Part shown: positions 12,869 to 20,952 of the stretch, piece by piece
How the letters are laid out: every line of letters begins with the position of its first letter
How positions within the stretch are numbered: the first letter of the stretch is position 1
Assembly: GCA_036390175.1 (NCBI GenBank)
Contig: DASWCG010000247.1
Coordinates: 1 to 20,952 of the forward strand
DNA length: 20,952 nt
Direction of reading: 5' to 3'
DNA from: DASQHY01 sp036390175
GTDB lineage: Bacteria; Acidobacteriota; Terriglobia; Acidiferrales; UBA7541
Program-made: the position numbers and the translations under genes
The notes under the pieces: model-generated
Seen by the model: only the letters and a program-made list of their open reading frames with translations
The model's database searches: none
What the model was told of the DNA's origin: nothing

Positions 12869-15800
12869 ATGACACAGACGAACCGCCTCCCGTTGCTCGC
12901 CATCATAGTTCTTCTTGCTGTTGCGAATTCCTCCGCCCAGGCTCCGACGGGCACTCCGCCGTTCGGCAGCTTCGGCGGCGGTCCTGACGTCATCAACCTC
13001 GCCAATTTGAACTCGCACATCGTCGCTCCTGTCTTGCACAAGGCGGGCCGCGCCGGCTTCAACTTCACCTACGACCTGAGCTACGACAGCTCGGTGTGGT
13101 TCCCCGTCGGCTCGAGCGGCAGCCAAAGTTGGCAGCCGGTCATCAACTTCGGCTGGCGCGGACAGACCGAAGTCGCCACGGGCTACATGAGTCACAGCCG
13201 CAGCACTTACACGTGCCAAATCTGGATAGAAGGCACCATTCCCCCTCGGTATACGACCGGTCACGACTATACCACCTCCGACTACGTGTACCACGACTCC
13301 TTCGGGATCTCCCATTCCTTCCCGGATGTCTCAACGGACATCGGCCCATGCGGTAGCGGCGGAGGGGGAACCGAGACGTTCCTCGCAGCGGACGGCTCCG
13401 GATACACGATTTCAACCGACGGCTCCACTATATTCCAGATGTTTTCCCGGTCCGGAGCTTTGATCAATCCGCCCGTCAGCGCCACCTCCGGCTCAGCCAA
13501 CGGCATGGACCGCAACGGCAATAAGATCAGCGTGGACACTAGCGGGCATTTTACAGACACGCTCGGCACAACGGCTCTCACCGTTGCCGGCGGCGCTCCG
13601 AATCCTTTGACGTTCACTTACACGCCTCCCTCCGGTGGCTCGGCCACCGTCAGCATGTCCTACGTGAGTTACACCGTGCAAACGAACTTCGGTTGCAGCG
13701 GCATCGGCGAATACGGCCCCACCAGCAATTCCCTGGTGGATCGAATCACGTTGGCCGACAACAGCTTCTATCAGTTCACCTACGAACCGACATACAACGT
13801 ATCCGGCGCTGTCACCGGACGCCTGGCTTCCGTTAAGCTGCCTACCGGCGGGACGATTTCTTACCAATACAACATCGGAGGAACCGGTCTTAATGGCATC
13901 GCCTGCGCAGACGGAAGCGCTTCAGTTCTTACACGGGCAACTCCTGACGGTACCTGGACCTACGCGCGTTCCGGCTCTTCACCCGCATGGACAACAACTG
14001 TCACCGACCCGCAGGGCAATCAAACGGTCATCAATTTCCAGGGAATTTACGAAACTCAGCGCCAGGTGTATCAGGGTGCCGTTGCTCCAGCCAACCTCCT
14101 CCGCACCTGGACCACCTGCTACAATGGAAATACTTTAAACTGCCCATCTACGGCGGTTGCTCTGCCTATTACGCGCCGCACCGTCACCGACCAGTACGGC
14201 TCCAGCGGCCCCATGTGTCAGCACATCTACAAGTACACCAGTTTCGGAATGCTTACCGAACAGGACGACTACGATTACGGAAGCCCCGGCCCCGGCCCGC
14301 TGCTCAAGAAAACCCTGATTACCTTCGCCAACCTGGGAAACAACCTCAACGCCTCGGTCCAGATCGTCACCGTCCAAGACGGCAGCGGCACCACCAAATT
14401 CCATCAGGACGTGACCTACGACGAGTCGGCCAAGGAAAACACGCCCTGCATCACCGGCGCCCCGCAGCACGACGATACCGGCCACGGATGCAGCTTCACC
14501 GGACGCGGCAATCCCACCTCCGTCACTACGTGGGCCGACATCTCCGCGGGCGTTGCCAGCGCCGTCACCAGCACCATGACTTACGATTCGCTGGGAAACC
14601 TGCGCACCGCCACCGACCCGTTGAGTCACGCCACGACGCTGGGTTACACCGACGCATGGTCTACCACCACATGCACGCCGCCCAGCGGCACCAATGCCTA
14701 TGTGACCAGCGTCTCGAACGCGCTCTCGGAGGTCACAAGCGCGAAGCACGATCCTTGCACGGGCATGCTCGCTTCGGTCACAGACCCCAACAACCAGACC
14801 ACCTCGTTCAGCTATGATTCCTCGTGGCGCCCGTCGCAGACCAACTTCCCCGACGGCGGCCAGACCAGTTGGAGCTATAACACCACGTCGCTCCCCGCCA
14901 GCGTCACCGGCACCACGAAGATGAACGCCACGCAAAACATCGTCGGAACGACCGTGTTTGACGGCCTGGGACGCGACAAGCAGGACCAGCTCAACTCCGA
15001 TCCGCTGGGCGTCACTTACGCGGACACCACCTATGATTCGGTGGGCCGCGTCGCCAGCGTCTCGAACCCTCATCGAGCATCCGCGATGCCCACCGACGGC
15101 ATTACCAGCTATCAGTACGACGCGCTGAGCCGCGCCACAAAAGCGATTCCGCCGGACGGCTCAAGCTCGGCGAACAACGTGAGCACAGTTTATTCGAACA
15201 ACTGTGCGACCACGACGGACCAAGCTGGCAAAGTGCGCAAAGCGTGCTACGATCCTCTCGGACGCATGACCCAGGTCTTCGAGCCGGACGCGACCGGGGC
15301 GCTGAATTACGAGACGGACTACCAGTACGACGCGCTGAATAATTTACTTTGTGTCCACCAGCGCGGTACAGATACCACCGCCGACAAATCCTGCACTGAC
15401 GCAACGGTTCCCGCCAGTTGGCGCCCGCGCACCTTCGCCTATGACGCGCTCTCGCGGCTTACCAGCGCCACCAATCCCGAATCCGGCACCGTCACTTACG
15501 CTTACGGCGCCAACGGCAACCTCATCACCAAGACGGCGCCCGCGCCCAATCAGACCGGCGCCGCCACCGTCATCACCACCTACACCTACGATGCCCTCAA
15601 CCGCGTGACTCAGAAATCCTACTCAGACACCACGACGCCGACGGCGTATTTCATGTTCGACACGCCCTCGCAGTGGGGGCTGTCGATCTCCAACGTGGTC
15701 GGGCGGCTGTCCGAGGCATGGAACTACGCCGGGCCAGGCGGCTCCATGGTAGCCTCCGTGTTCAGCTACGACAGCGTTGGCCGTGTGATGTTGAACAATC

Positions 15801-17689
15801 AGTGTGACCCGTCCGATTGCCCCTCTGGAGGCGCCGGGGTGAATTACACCTACGACCTCGCCAGCGACATGACCTCCTACACCACCGGCGTCGGCGCGAC
15901 CTTCACGCAGGCGTTCGACACCGCCAGCCGGGCCACTCAGCTTACCAGCAATGAGGTCGACGCCCAGCATCCTGCCACGCTGGCCACGGTAGATTCGTCC
16001 CTCGGCTATCTTCCGGCCGGCGCGATTCGCAAACTCACCCTCGGCAATGGCCTGACCGAGACGGCGGCGTATAATAACCGCGTGCAGCCCTGCCGCATGA
16101 ATGTGAACTCCTCAGGCTCGTACCTCACCAACTGCGGCGACGCTGTGCCCAGCGGAAACGTCCTGGACCTCACCTACGGTTTTAACTCCGGCACGGCCAA
16201 CAACGGCAACGTCGCCTCCATTGCGGCCACCGGCAACCAATCCTTCAGCCGCACCTACACTTATGATTCGCTCAACCGCTTGGCGACGATGAATCAGTCG
16301 AGCGGAAGCGCCACGTCGTGCAGCAGCACTTACGGACTTTCTTGGACCTACGATATCTGGGGCAACCGTACCGATCAAACCGTGACCGGCGGCACCTGCA
16401 ACGCTTCGCATGTTAGCGTGAACGCCAAAAACCAACTGGTGGACCCGGTCAACAACATCTACCACTACGATGCCGCGGGCAACCTCACGAGCGACGGCTC
16501 GCACAGCTACACCTACGACGCCGAGAACCGCCTCATCCAAGTGGACGGCACTCCGGGCACGTGTTCCACAGCGACCGCCTGCTATGTTTATGACGCCCTG
16601 GGCCGCCGCGTCGAAAAAATCACCCCCAGCCGGACCAACAACTACATCTATGACCTCGCTGGCAACGTGGTCACGGAATGGTGCTTGGTGCCCGGCTTCA
16701 CCGGCTGGTGCACCAGCTACATGTACCTGAACGGGCAGCTCGTCGCCCAGTACTCCAGTGGCACCACCTACTTCGTCCACAAGGACCATCTCGGCTCCAC
16801 GCGCCTGGTCAGCAATCTCAACCAGTCCATCGCCGACAACCTCGACTATCTTCCCTACGGCGAACAAACCGCCGGCGACACCGTCACCACGCACAAATTC
16901 ACGGGCGACGAGCGGGACTCCGAAACCTCCCTCGACCACACCTGGTTCCGCCAATACTCGCCCTTGCTCGGCCGCTGGATCACCCCCGACCCCTTTGCCG
17001 GCTACATTGACAATCCCGAGTCCCTCAACCGCTACTCCTACGTCCTCAACAGCTCGACGAATCTGGTAGACCCGCTGGGCCTGGACCCGGGTCAAGATGA
17101 TACGCTGCTCCCCAAATGCCCACCGGGCGTCGGGGGCCCAGACGGCGGCGGAAATCAGCCGATGACAATGCATCTTTGCGACGATGGACACGGGCACACA
17201 TATTGGGTTGGCGATTATGATGGCGAGAAGTGGTGTCCAGAGGGCGGAGGACCATGCGAGTATTGGAATGCGAGGACAAACACGTGGGAGTTCCAGCCCC
17301 CGCCCACCGATATAGTTTCTGAGCTGTGGGACTATTTCGAACACGTACCTCTTGCTGCCAGTATTTATATCCCCATTCCCTACACAGTCGGTACAGTGAG
17401 CGTTATGATCCCGCTCGCCCACATTCCATCCTCGCACACGAACTGCGTCGGACTTGGACTTGCTGCAACGACACCTACAGGAAAATTCGTCGCTGGCGGC
17501 CCACTCCTCCTCGGCAACTTGAACAATGCAAAATCCATCCTTTCGGGATGGGGGTATAACTTTGGCGCTCAAGCTACTCCTTTTATCGGTGTTCAGGCCG
17601 TTGCAAATAGTAGCGGCGCGCTCGGCGGTCCTACGTTGGCTACGGGAACCGGTTTGTCGGCAGGATATGGTTATAGCACTTGCCGTTAG
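12869..17689 (+). CDS. RHS/YD-repeat protein with variable C-terminal tip
   Basis: The 1606-aa protein begins with a Sec signal peptide (MTQTNRLPLLAIIVLLAVANSSAQA). A Gly/Ser/Thr-rich region follows, then many YD repeats from about residue 570 to 1250, for example YDSLGNL, YDALSRLTSATNP, YDALNRVTQ, YDAENRLIQVDG and YDALGRRVEKI. The RHS core (about 1305-1403) contains DHLGSTRLV, LLGRWITPDPF, NRYSYVLNSSTNLVDPLGL. These proteins build a beta-cocoon shell, and the roughly 200 residues after DPLGL form the variable tip, often a toxin. Here the tip has a Cys/Gly-rich start (CDDGHGHTYWVGDYDGEKW) and a Gly-rich end, and I recognise no toxin motif. There is no PAAR or VgrG partner. AGAGGAG eight bases before ATG supports the start. 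Composition becomes less GC-rich from about 17100. Confidence 0.9.
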   Translation: MTQTNRLPLLAIIVLLAVANSSAQAPTGTPPFGSFGGGPDVINLANLNSHIVAPVLHKAGRAGFNFTYDLSYDSSVWFPVGSSGSQSWQPVINFGWRGQTEVATGYMSHSRSTYTCQIWIEGTIPPRYTTGHDYTTSDYVYHDSFGISHSFPDVSTDIGPCGSGGGGTETFLAADGSGYTISTDGSTIFQMFSRSGALINPPVSATSGSANGMDRNGNKISVDTSGHFTDTLGTTALTVAGGAPNPLTFTYTPPSGGSATVSMSYVSYTVQTNFGCSGIGEYGPTSNSLVDRITLADNSFYQFTYEPTYNVSGAVTGRLASVKLPTGGTISYQYNIGGTGLNGIACADGSASVLTRATPDGTWTYARSGSSPAWTTTVTDPQGNQTVINFQGIYETQRQVYQGAVAPANLLRTWTTCYNGNTLNCPSTAVALPITRRTVTDQYGSSGPMCQHIYKYTSFGMLTEQDDYDYGSPGPGPLLKKTLITFANLGNNLNASVQIVTVQDGSGTTKFHQDVTYDESAKENTPCITGAPQHDDTGHGCSFTGRGNPTSVTTWADISAGVASAVTSTMTYDSLGNLRTATDPLSHATTLGYTDAWSTTTCTPPSGTNAYVTSVSNALSEVTSAKHDPCTGMLASVTDPNNQTTSFSYDSSWRPSQTNFPDGGQTSWSYNTTSLPASVTGTTKMNATQNIVGTTVFDGLGRDKQDQLNSDPLGVTYADTTYDSVGRVASVSNPHRASAMPTDGITSYQYDALSRATKAIPPDGSSSANNVSTVYSNNCATTTDQAGKVRKACYDPLGRMTQVFEPDATGALNYETDYQYDALNNLLCVHQRGTDTTADKSCTDATVPASWRPRTFAYDALSRLTSATNPESGTVTYAYGANGNLITKTAPAPNQTGAATVITTYTYDALNRVTQKSYSDTTTPTAYFMFDTPSQWGLSISNVVGRLSEAWNYAGPGGSMVASVFSYDSVGRVMLNNQCDPSDCPSGGAGVNYTYDLASDMTSYTTGVGATFTQAFDTASRATQLTSNEVDAQHPATLATVDSSLGYLPAGAIRKLTLGNGLTETAAYNNRVQPCRMNVNSSGSYLTNCGDAVPSGNVLDLTYGFNSGTANNGNVASIAATGNQSFSRTYTYDSLNRLATMNQSSGSATSCSSTYGLSWTYDIWGNRTDQTVTGGTCNASHVSVNAKNQLVDPVNNIYHYDAAGNLTSDGSHSYTYDAENRLIQVDGTPGTCSTATACYVYDALGRRVEKITPSRTNNYIYDLAGNVVTEWCLVPGFTGWCTSYMYLNGQLVAQYSSGTTYFVHKDHLGSTRLVSNLNQSIADNLDYLPYGEQTAGDTVTTHKFTGDERDSETSLDHTWFRQYSPLLGRWITPDPFAGYIDNPESLNRYSYVLNSSTNLVDPLGLDPGQDDTLLPKCPPGVGGPDGGGNQPMTMHLCDDGHGHTYWVGDYDGEKWCPEGGGPCEYWNARTNTWEFQPPPTDIVSELWDYFEHVPLAASIYIPIPYTVGTVSVMIPLAHIPSSHTNCVGLGLAATTPTGKFVAGGPLLLGNLNNAKSILSGWGYNFGAQATPFIGVQAVANSSGALGGPTLATGTGLSAGYGYSTCR

Positions 17690-17703
17690 ATACGGAGGGG
17701 AAA

Positions 17704-18210
17704 ATGCCAGATTGGGCGTTCAAGACAGCGTTTCTTTTGGCGGCAAGCCTCATGACACTCAACGGTGTACTTATGCTTATCGCACCGGCCAAGCATAGAC
17801 GATTCCTTGCTTGGGTGAGCCGAGCTAATTCTTGGTCACTACCAGTTGGTGAACAACCCCAACACGGACTAGAAATTGAGCGCCGCCTGGCGGGGATTGG
17901 GCTGGCAGGGATGGGAGTTTTCTTCGCCTGGAGCATGTTCAGAGATGCTACCCGTGGTACGGCGGAGACAGATCTGCCAAAATTGGGCGCCGCGTGGTTT
18001 CCGTCGTTCTTAGGGCTGAGTATCTTTGCCCTCGGAGTCTTCGTCATTCTTATGCCTGGGCGAATTGTCCAATGGAGCATCAAACATCAGCCAACGTCAC
18101 GCGAGATCTCAACTTCAGCATTGGACCGCTGGAGAATGGGGGCGAGGTTGCTCGGGGTCGGATTTCTGTTGGGAGGTCTCTACACTCTTTGGGTTTCCTT
18201 GATGCGTTAA
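17704..18210 (+). CDS. Four-helix membrane protein, candidate immunity partner of the RHS tip
   Basis: The 168-aa product is not recognised. It has four predicted membrane helices, at about residues 8-27 (TAFLLAASLMTLNGVLMLIA), 63-79, 98-117 and 147-166, joined by charged loops. ATG 17704 follows GGAGG by five bases and starts 14 bases after the RHS stop, which implies translation from the same mRNA. The base composition resembles the RHS tip rather than the RHS core. Small genes right after an RHS tip are often immunity proteins, and a membrane one would fit a tip acting at the membrane or cell wall. It may equally be an unrelated membrane protein. No motif decides between these. Confidence 0.7.
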   Translation: MPDWAFKTAFLLAASLMTLNGVLMLIAPAKHRRFLAWVSRANSWSLPVGEQPQHGLEIERRLAGIGLAGMGVFFAWSMFRDATRGTAETDLPKLGAAWFPSFLGLSIFALGVFVILMPGRIVQWSIKHQPTSREISTSALDRWRMGARLLGVGFLLGGLYTLWVSLMR

Positions 18211-18601
18211 TAGCAGTTGGGCGGGAGTTCCAGCCTCCTTCCTCAGTCGGCCAGGAGATCCGGATCCTGACGCAGTTGCGGAACCTAGGGCGATGATAGA
18301 GACATTGCGATTTCAACCGGACTGATTAGTGATTGTCGGTGACCTGCTCCTCTAGATCCGCGCACCCGATCACACGACCGCTGGCACTACCTTGTGGCAC
18401 AGCTCGACCCGCCTGCTGACGATGAACCACGTTGTTGAAGCAGCGCGGCGCGGCAGCGGCTGGAAAAACAAAACGTCCCTCCCGGAGCGTGGAGGCTTCA
18501 CGGGAGGGACGTCTTGCATGAGGAGAGACTCGGAGGCCGAATCGTCGCCTGCGCCGACACGCGCTCGGCAGCAGGCTTGCAGGGACCGGGCGCTTGCCCC
18601 A
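18211..18601. other. Gene-poor intergenic region
   Basis: This 391-base stretch separates the RHS operon from the convergent sigma-factor operon. Apart from the terminator at 18464-18512 I see only short reading frames. One open frame at 18343-18438 (containing HDRWHYLVAQLD) looks somewhat protein-like but has no start or recognisable relative. No clear terminator for the plus-strand operon was found. Confidence 0.5.
18464..18512 (-). terminator. Intrinsic terminator of the sigma/anti-sigma operon
   Basis: A perfect 12-base-pair stem, ACGTCCCTCCCG (18473-18484) with CGGGAGGGACGT (18501-18512), encloses a 16-base loop. On the minus strand it is followed by TTTGTTTTT (18472-18464). It lies 90 bases beyond the stop of the minus-strand gene at 18602, so it should end that operon's transcript. 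Confidence 0.85.
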
Positions 18602-19489
18602 CTACAATTCGTCGTTCGGTTTGGGCGGCTCGGGGGCGCGCTCGAAATGGAACATGCGCATTCCGTGCCTCCCTTCTTGCACCGTGAAATCCGCGGGCAC
18701 CTGGAAGAGCGACGCGGGCGGCTCGGCGCGCTGAACATTGGTCAGCTTGTAAATGGTCTCGCCAAATCGCGGGTCACTTCGCCGGGTCATGACCACGAGT
18801 TGCAAGTCGGGCGAGTACCACACTTCGGAAACAATGGTGATGGGCTTTTCATTCCCGATGCGGCCGATGGGAATGGTCCGCGTGGTCCGCGTGCCTTCGG
18901 CCGAAACGCCCTCGATCACTTGCGTGCCGAGCGATTCCGTCTTAATCATGTCCGACTCTCCGGTCCTTTCGAAATGCTTCCATGCCCTGGCTCTTTCGCC
19001 GGGCCCTTCCTGCATTCTCGGCGTGGCGGTCATCCTGTTGGCGGTCTTGTTTTTCAGATCGAGCACGAAGCGCTGGCCCGCTACCGGGTCGTGAATGATC
19101 ACGAACCGCGGCGCATCTCCCGACGCTGCCAGCGGGCCAAGGGCAGGCAGGGTCACTTCCCGGCGGAAGCGTCCCTGGCTGTCACGGAATAACGCCGTGC
19201 TGGTCTGCCGGTGGATGTGGTTGCCGTCCGCCAGAAGCTGGGTGGTTTCGGAAACAGCCACGGCGGAAAAGGGCGAGCCTTTGACAACCTTGCCGCCGCG
19301 CATGGGTTCGAATCCCAGCATGTCGAAGCCTTCCGGCGGAGGGGGCGGAGGTTGTTGAGCGAATCCTGCGGGAGCGCCGGGCGGCAAAGCGTGGTGCGCC
19401 GGCGGGGCCTGCGCCAAGCCACAGGCAGCAAACAGCCCCGCAGCAAGCACAGCGACAAGAAATTGCATCCCCGAACTACGAAGCTTCAT
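18602..19489 (-). CDS. Secreted protein of the sigma/anti-sigma operon
   Basis: The 295-aa product has an N-terminal signal (MKLRSSGMQFLVAVLAAGLF, then AACGLAQAPP). LFAAC is a marginal lipobox, so it may be a lipoprotein or may be cleaved after GLAQA. A Pro-rich segment (QQPPPPPPEG) precedes a beta-rich body with KTANRMT, ITIVSEVWYSPDLQLVV and FQVPADFTVQEG. The last three resemble LolA-like periplasmic proteins that follow ECF sigma operons, but the family is not certain. ATG 19489 has AAGGAGG four bases upstream; an in-frame start at 19522 lacks this. It is the last gene of the minus-strand operon, 57 bases after the anti-sigma gene, and is probably a target or sensor component of that system. 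Confidence 0.78.
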   Translation of the reverse strand: MKLRSSGMQFLVAVLAAGLFAACGLAQAPPAHHALPPGAPAGFAQQPPPPPPEGFDMLGFEPMRGGKVVKGSPFSAVAVSETTQLLADGNHIHRQTSTALFRDSQGRFRREVTLPALGPLAASGDAPRFVIIHDPVAGQRFVLDLKNKTANRMTATPRMQEGPGERARAWKHFERTGESDMIKTESLGTQVIEGVSAEGTRTTRTIPIGRIGNEKPITIVSEVWYSPDLQLVVMTRRSDPRFGETIYKLTNVQRAEPPASLFQVPADFTVQEGRHGMRMFHFERAPEPPKPNDEL

Positions 19490-19546
19490 CGATCCTCCTT
19501 CTCTCCTGAAAACCGTGACCACGATTGCCGGGCGCGCGCAGTTTTC

Positions 19547-20257
19547 TCAGCGAACGTAGCGCACGGCCCGCGGCGTGCCGTCCTCGGCAACCAAAAATTC
19601 CACCTGGATCAAGTCTGCCGCGCGCTCCTCATTGACCTGCAAACCAAAAGCGTTCAGCGACCCGCGCCGCATGCGGACACGCACCACAGAAGCCTCTTCG
19701 GCCGGCAACAGCGGAAAACTGTCCGGCAGCGGAACAAAGTCCTGGGCGCTCTCCGCGTCAGAATCTTGCGCGGACTTGGGCGAGTTGAGCGGATTCGCGG
19801 CTCCCTGTTGGGGAACGGCCTGAGCCTGGTCCTGCGGCGGAGTTGCCGTGGGCGGCTGAATTGCAGGCGAATTCGTCTGCGCTGGTGCGTGTGCGGCCAG
19901 CGGAGTGGCGGGTTTGGCGCCGGGACGCAGCGTCAGCCCTGCCAGCGCCGCGGCAACGATGACCGCCGCCGCGCCCGCCCAGATCCAACGGCGCCACGCT
20001 CGCGCGTGCACTTGCATCGCGCGGCGTTGGCGGAAAATGGTTCTCAGCGCGGCCTCGGCCTGCGCAGACGCGAGAGCACCGCGATCCTGCTCCGCAAGTT
20101 CCCGCAAAGCGGCATTCAGCGTCCGCACCTGGTCCAGCAGAGACGAGCAAGACGGGCATTCGCCCGCATGGCTGATGGCCTCAACCCACAGCGGTCCGGC
20201 CCGCGCTCCTGCGCGGTCTACATCGTGAGCCACTTCTCCAAATTGCGAGCAATTCAT
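19547..20257 (-). CDS. Anti-sigma factor with zinc finger and one membrane helix
   Basis: The 236-aa product starts MNCSQFGEVA and carries His30-x3-Cys34-x2-Cys37 (HAGECPSC), the zinc-binding motif of ZAS anti-sigma factors, followed by a helical segment that would hold the sigma factor. A membrane helix (about 91-110, WIWAGAAAVIVAAALAGLTL) separates this cytoplasmic part from a Pro/Gln/Ala-rich periplasmic linker (about 115-170). A conserved-looking beta domain ends the protein (VVRVRMRRGSLNAFGL to AVRYVR). It likely inhibits the sigma factor encoded 22 bases upstream until an envelope signal is received. ATG 20257 has GGAAGGAAG about seven bases upstream; an in-frame GTG at 20275 is possible but less typical. 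Confidence 0.85.
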   Translation of the reverse strand: MNCSQFGEVAHDVDRAGARAGPLWVEAISHAGECPSCSSLLDQVRTLNAALRELAEQDRGALASAQAEAALRTIFRQRRAMQVHARAWRRWIWAGAAAVIVAAALAGLTLRPGAKPATPLAAHAPAQTNSPAIQPPTATPPQDQAQAVPQQGAANPLNSPKSAQDSDAESAQDFVPLPDSFPLLPAEEASVVRVRMRRGSLNAFGLQVNEERAADLIQVEFLVAEDGTPRAVRYVR

Positions 20258-20279
20258 AGCTGCACTTCCTTCCACGTCC

Positions 20280-20897
20280 TCATCCCGACGCCTTTCGCGC
20301 GTTCAGGCGCGCAGGTTGCCGCAACACTTCGAGCTTGGCGAGCAGGAGAGCCCGGCCGCGATGCAGGCGCGAACGAATCGTCCCGACGGCGCAATCGAGC
20401 GTCGCAGCCGCCTCTTCATAACTCAATTCCTCCAAGTCGCAGAGCACGACGGCCTCGCGATAGCTCAGCGGCAATGCCAGCACGGCCTGCCGCACACGCT
20501 CGGTGGTCTCCGCCTGGGCGGCAGAGGTTGCCGGATCGCCCGTGGCAACAAGCAGCGGATGCGTTGCCCGATTTCCGTTTTCGTGAGCGGGCTCTTCATC
20601 GAGCGGCAGGTAGACGCGGTCGCGCTCCCAGCATTTCAGCAAGTGATTGCGCGCCACTCCGATCAGAAATGCAGCCAGCGAACCGCGCGCCGGGTCAAAC
20701 TGATTCGGGCTGCGGACCAGCACCATGAAAGCCTCCTGGGTTACTTCTTCGGCGACGGCCGGGTTTCCGCTCATGCGCAGCGCAAAGCGGCAGACCGCGC
20801 CTTGTCTCCGGCGATACAGGGCCGTGAAGCCCTCTTCCTCGCCGGCCTTCATGCGCCTCAACAGATCGTCATCGGTTGGGTTCTCGACGGGCCTCAC
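20280..20897 (-). CDS. ECF-type RNA polymerase sigma factor
   Basis: The 205-aa product has sigma region 2 (about residues 18-95, with ALYRRRQGAVCRFALRMSG, AEEVTQEAFMVLVRSP and AFLIGVARNHLLKCWER). A variable linker of about 40 residues follows, then region 4 (about 140-190, with LPLSYREAVVLCDLEELSY and AVGTIRSRLHRGRALL). This is the two-domain build of extracytoplasmic-function sigma factors. It should direct transcription of its own operon and envelope-related genes when released by the anti-sigma factor. GTG 20897 is the chosen start. There is no well-spaced ribosome site, and the predicted promoter puts the RNA start almost at this codon. ATG 20852 would cut into region 2. It is the first gene of a three-gene minus-strand operon. 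Confidence 0.9.
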   Translation of the reverse strand: MRPVENPTDDDLLRRMKAGEEEGFTALYRRRQGAVCRFALRMSGNPAVAEEVTQEAFMVLVRSPNQFDPARGSLAAFLIGVARNHLLKCWERDRVYLPLDEEPAHENGNRATHPLLVATGDPATSAAQAETTERVRQAVLALPLSYREAVVLCDLEELSYEEAAATLDCAVGTIRSRLHRGRALLLAKLEVLRQPARLNARKASG

Positions 20898-20906
20898 CCT
20901 CTGAGT

Positions 20907-20934
20907 TAGACGGCCTGTATTGGGTGCCGTTACA
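20907..20934 (-). promoter_or_regulatory. Candidate ECF autoregulated promoter
   Basis: On the minus strand, TGTAAC (20934-20929) is followed after 16 bases by CGTCTA (20912-20907), close to the AAC / CGTC pattern used by many ECF sigma factors. The RNA would start about 20900, only a few bases before the GTG at 20897, so translation would be leaderless or nearly so. Confidence 0.5.
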
Positions 20935-20952
20935 GATTCCTTTGGGAGGAGG

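Noticed and set aside
16112..17572. 486-aa minus-strand ORF opposite the RHS gene
   Set aside because: It is Val/Gly/Ala-rich and antisense to well-supported YD repeats and the RHS core; a composition artefact.
18343..18438. Short open frame containing HDRWHYLVAQLD, possible gene remnant
   Set aside because: No start codon, no ribosome site and no recognisable family. About 31 codons is too little to claim a pseudogene.

Overview
The window looks like a chromosomal segment of an Acidobacteriota (Terriglobia-like) bacterium. It is GC-rich and carries several gene types typical of that phylum: a Ser/Thr kinase with a C-terminal TPR region, a secreted Asp-box protein, a signal-peptide-bearing RHS/YD-repeat protein, and an ECF sigma / anti-sigma / secreted-protein operon. 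This assignment rests on protein style only. No rRNA or tRNA gene was seen.

Layout. Positions 2-475 hold the 3' end of a phytoene-desaturase/PYROXD2-type FAD oxidoreductase. It converges on a secreted sialidase-like Asp-box protein (522-2033, minus). A divergent promoter region follows, then a 979-aa membrane kinase-TPR protein (2201-5140). Positions 5141-8239 are an accessory island. It contains small related ORFs at 5363, 5716, 6205 and 6525, a decayed copy of their 3' end at 6115-6192, and a radical SAM protein with a C-terminal Cys cluster (6897-8048). The island ends with a second copy of the last 63 bases of the kinase gene (8177-8239). Positions 8240-8848 carry no convincing gene but contain a promoter-like site, REP-like palindromes, 25-base repeats and a G-rich tract.

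Positions 8849-10423 encode a 1-pyrroline-5-carboxylate dehydrogenase that converges on an APC-family amino-acid permease (10438-11817, minus), consistent with amino-acid uptake and catabolism. On the plus strand, 12038-18210 is a probable operon: a secreted 266-aa protein, a 1606-aa RHS-repeat protein with a distinct C-terminal tip, and a 168-aa four-helix membrane protein directly downstream. A gene-poor stretch (18211-18601) holds a strong intrinsic terminator for the minus-strand operon that fills the rest of the window: ECF sigma factor (20280-20897), zinc-finger anti-sigma factor (19547-20257) and a secreted protein (18602-19489).

The most interesting part is 5363-8048. A radical SAM enzyme sits directly behind a tandem family of Cys-free peptides of about 90 aa, two of them almost identical. 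This is the architecture of a ribosomally made, post-translationally modified peptide (RiPP) locus, but I do not recognise the peptide family. Duplication of the kinase tail on both sides suggests that the cassette arrived by, or was later shaped by, recombination. A second candidate system is the RHS protein with its variable tip and the adjacent membrane protein, which could be an effector/immunity pair.
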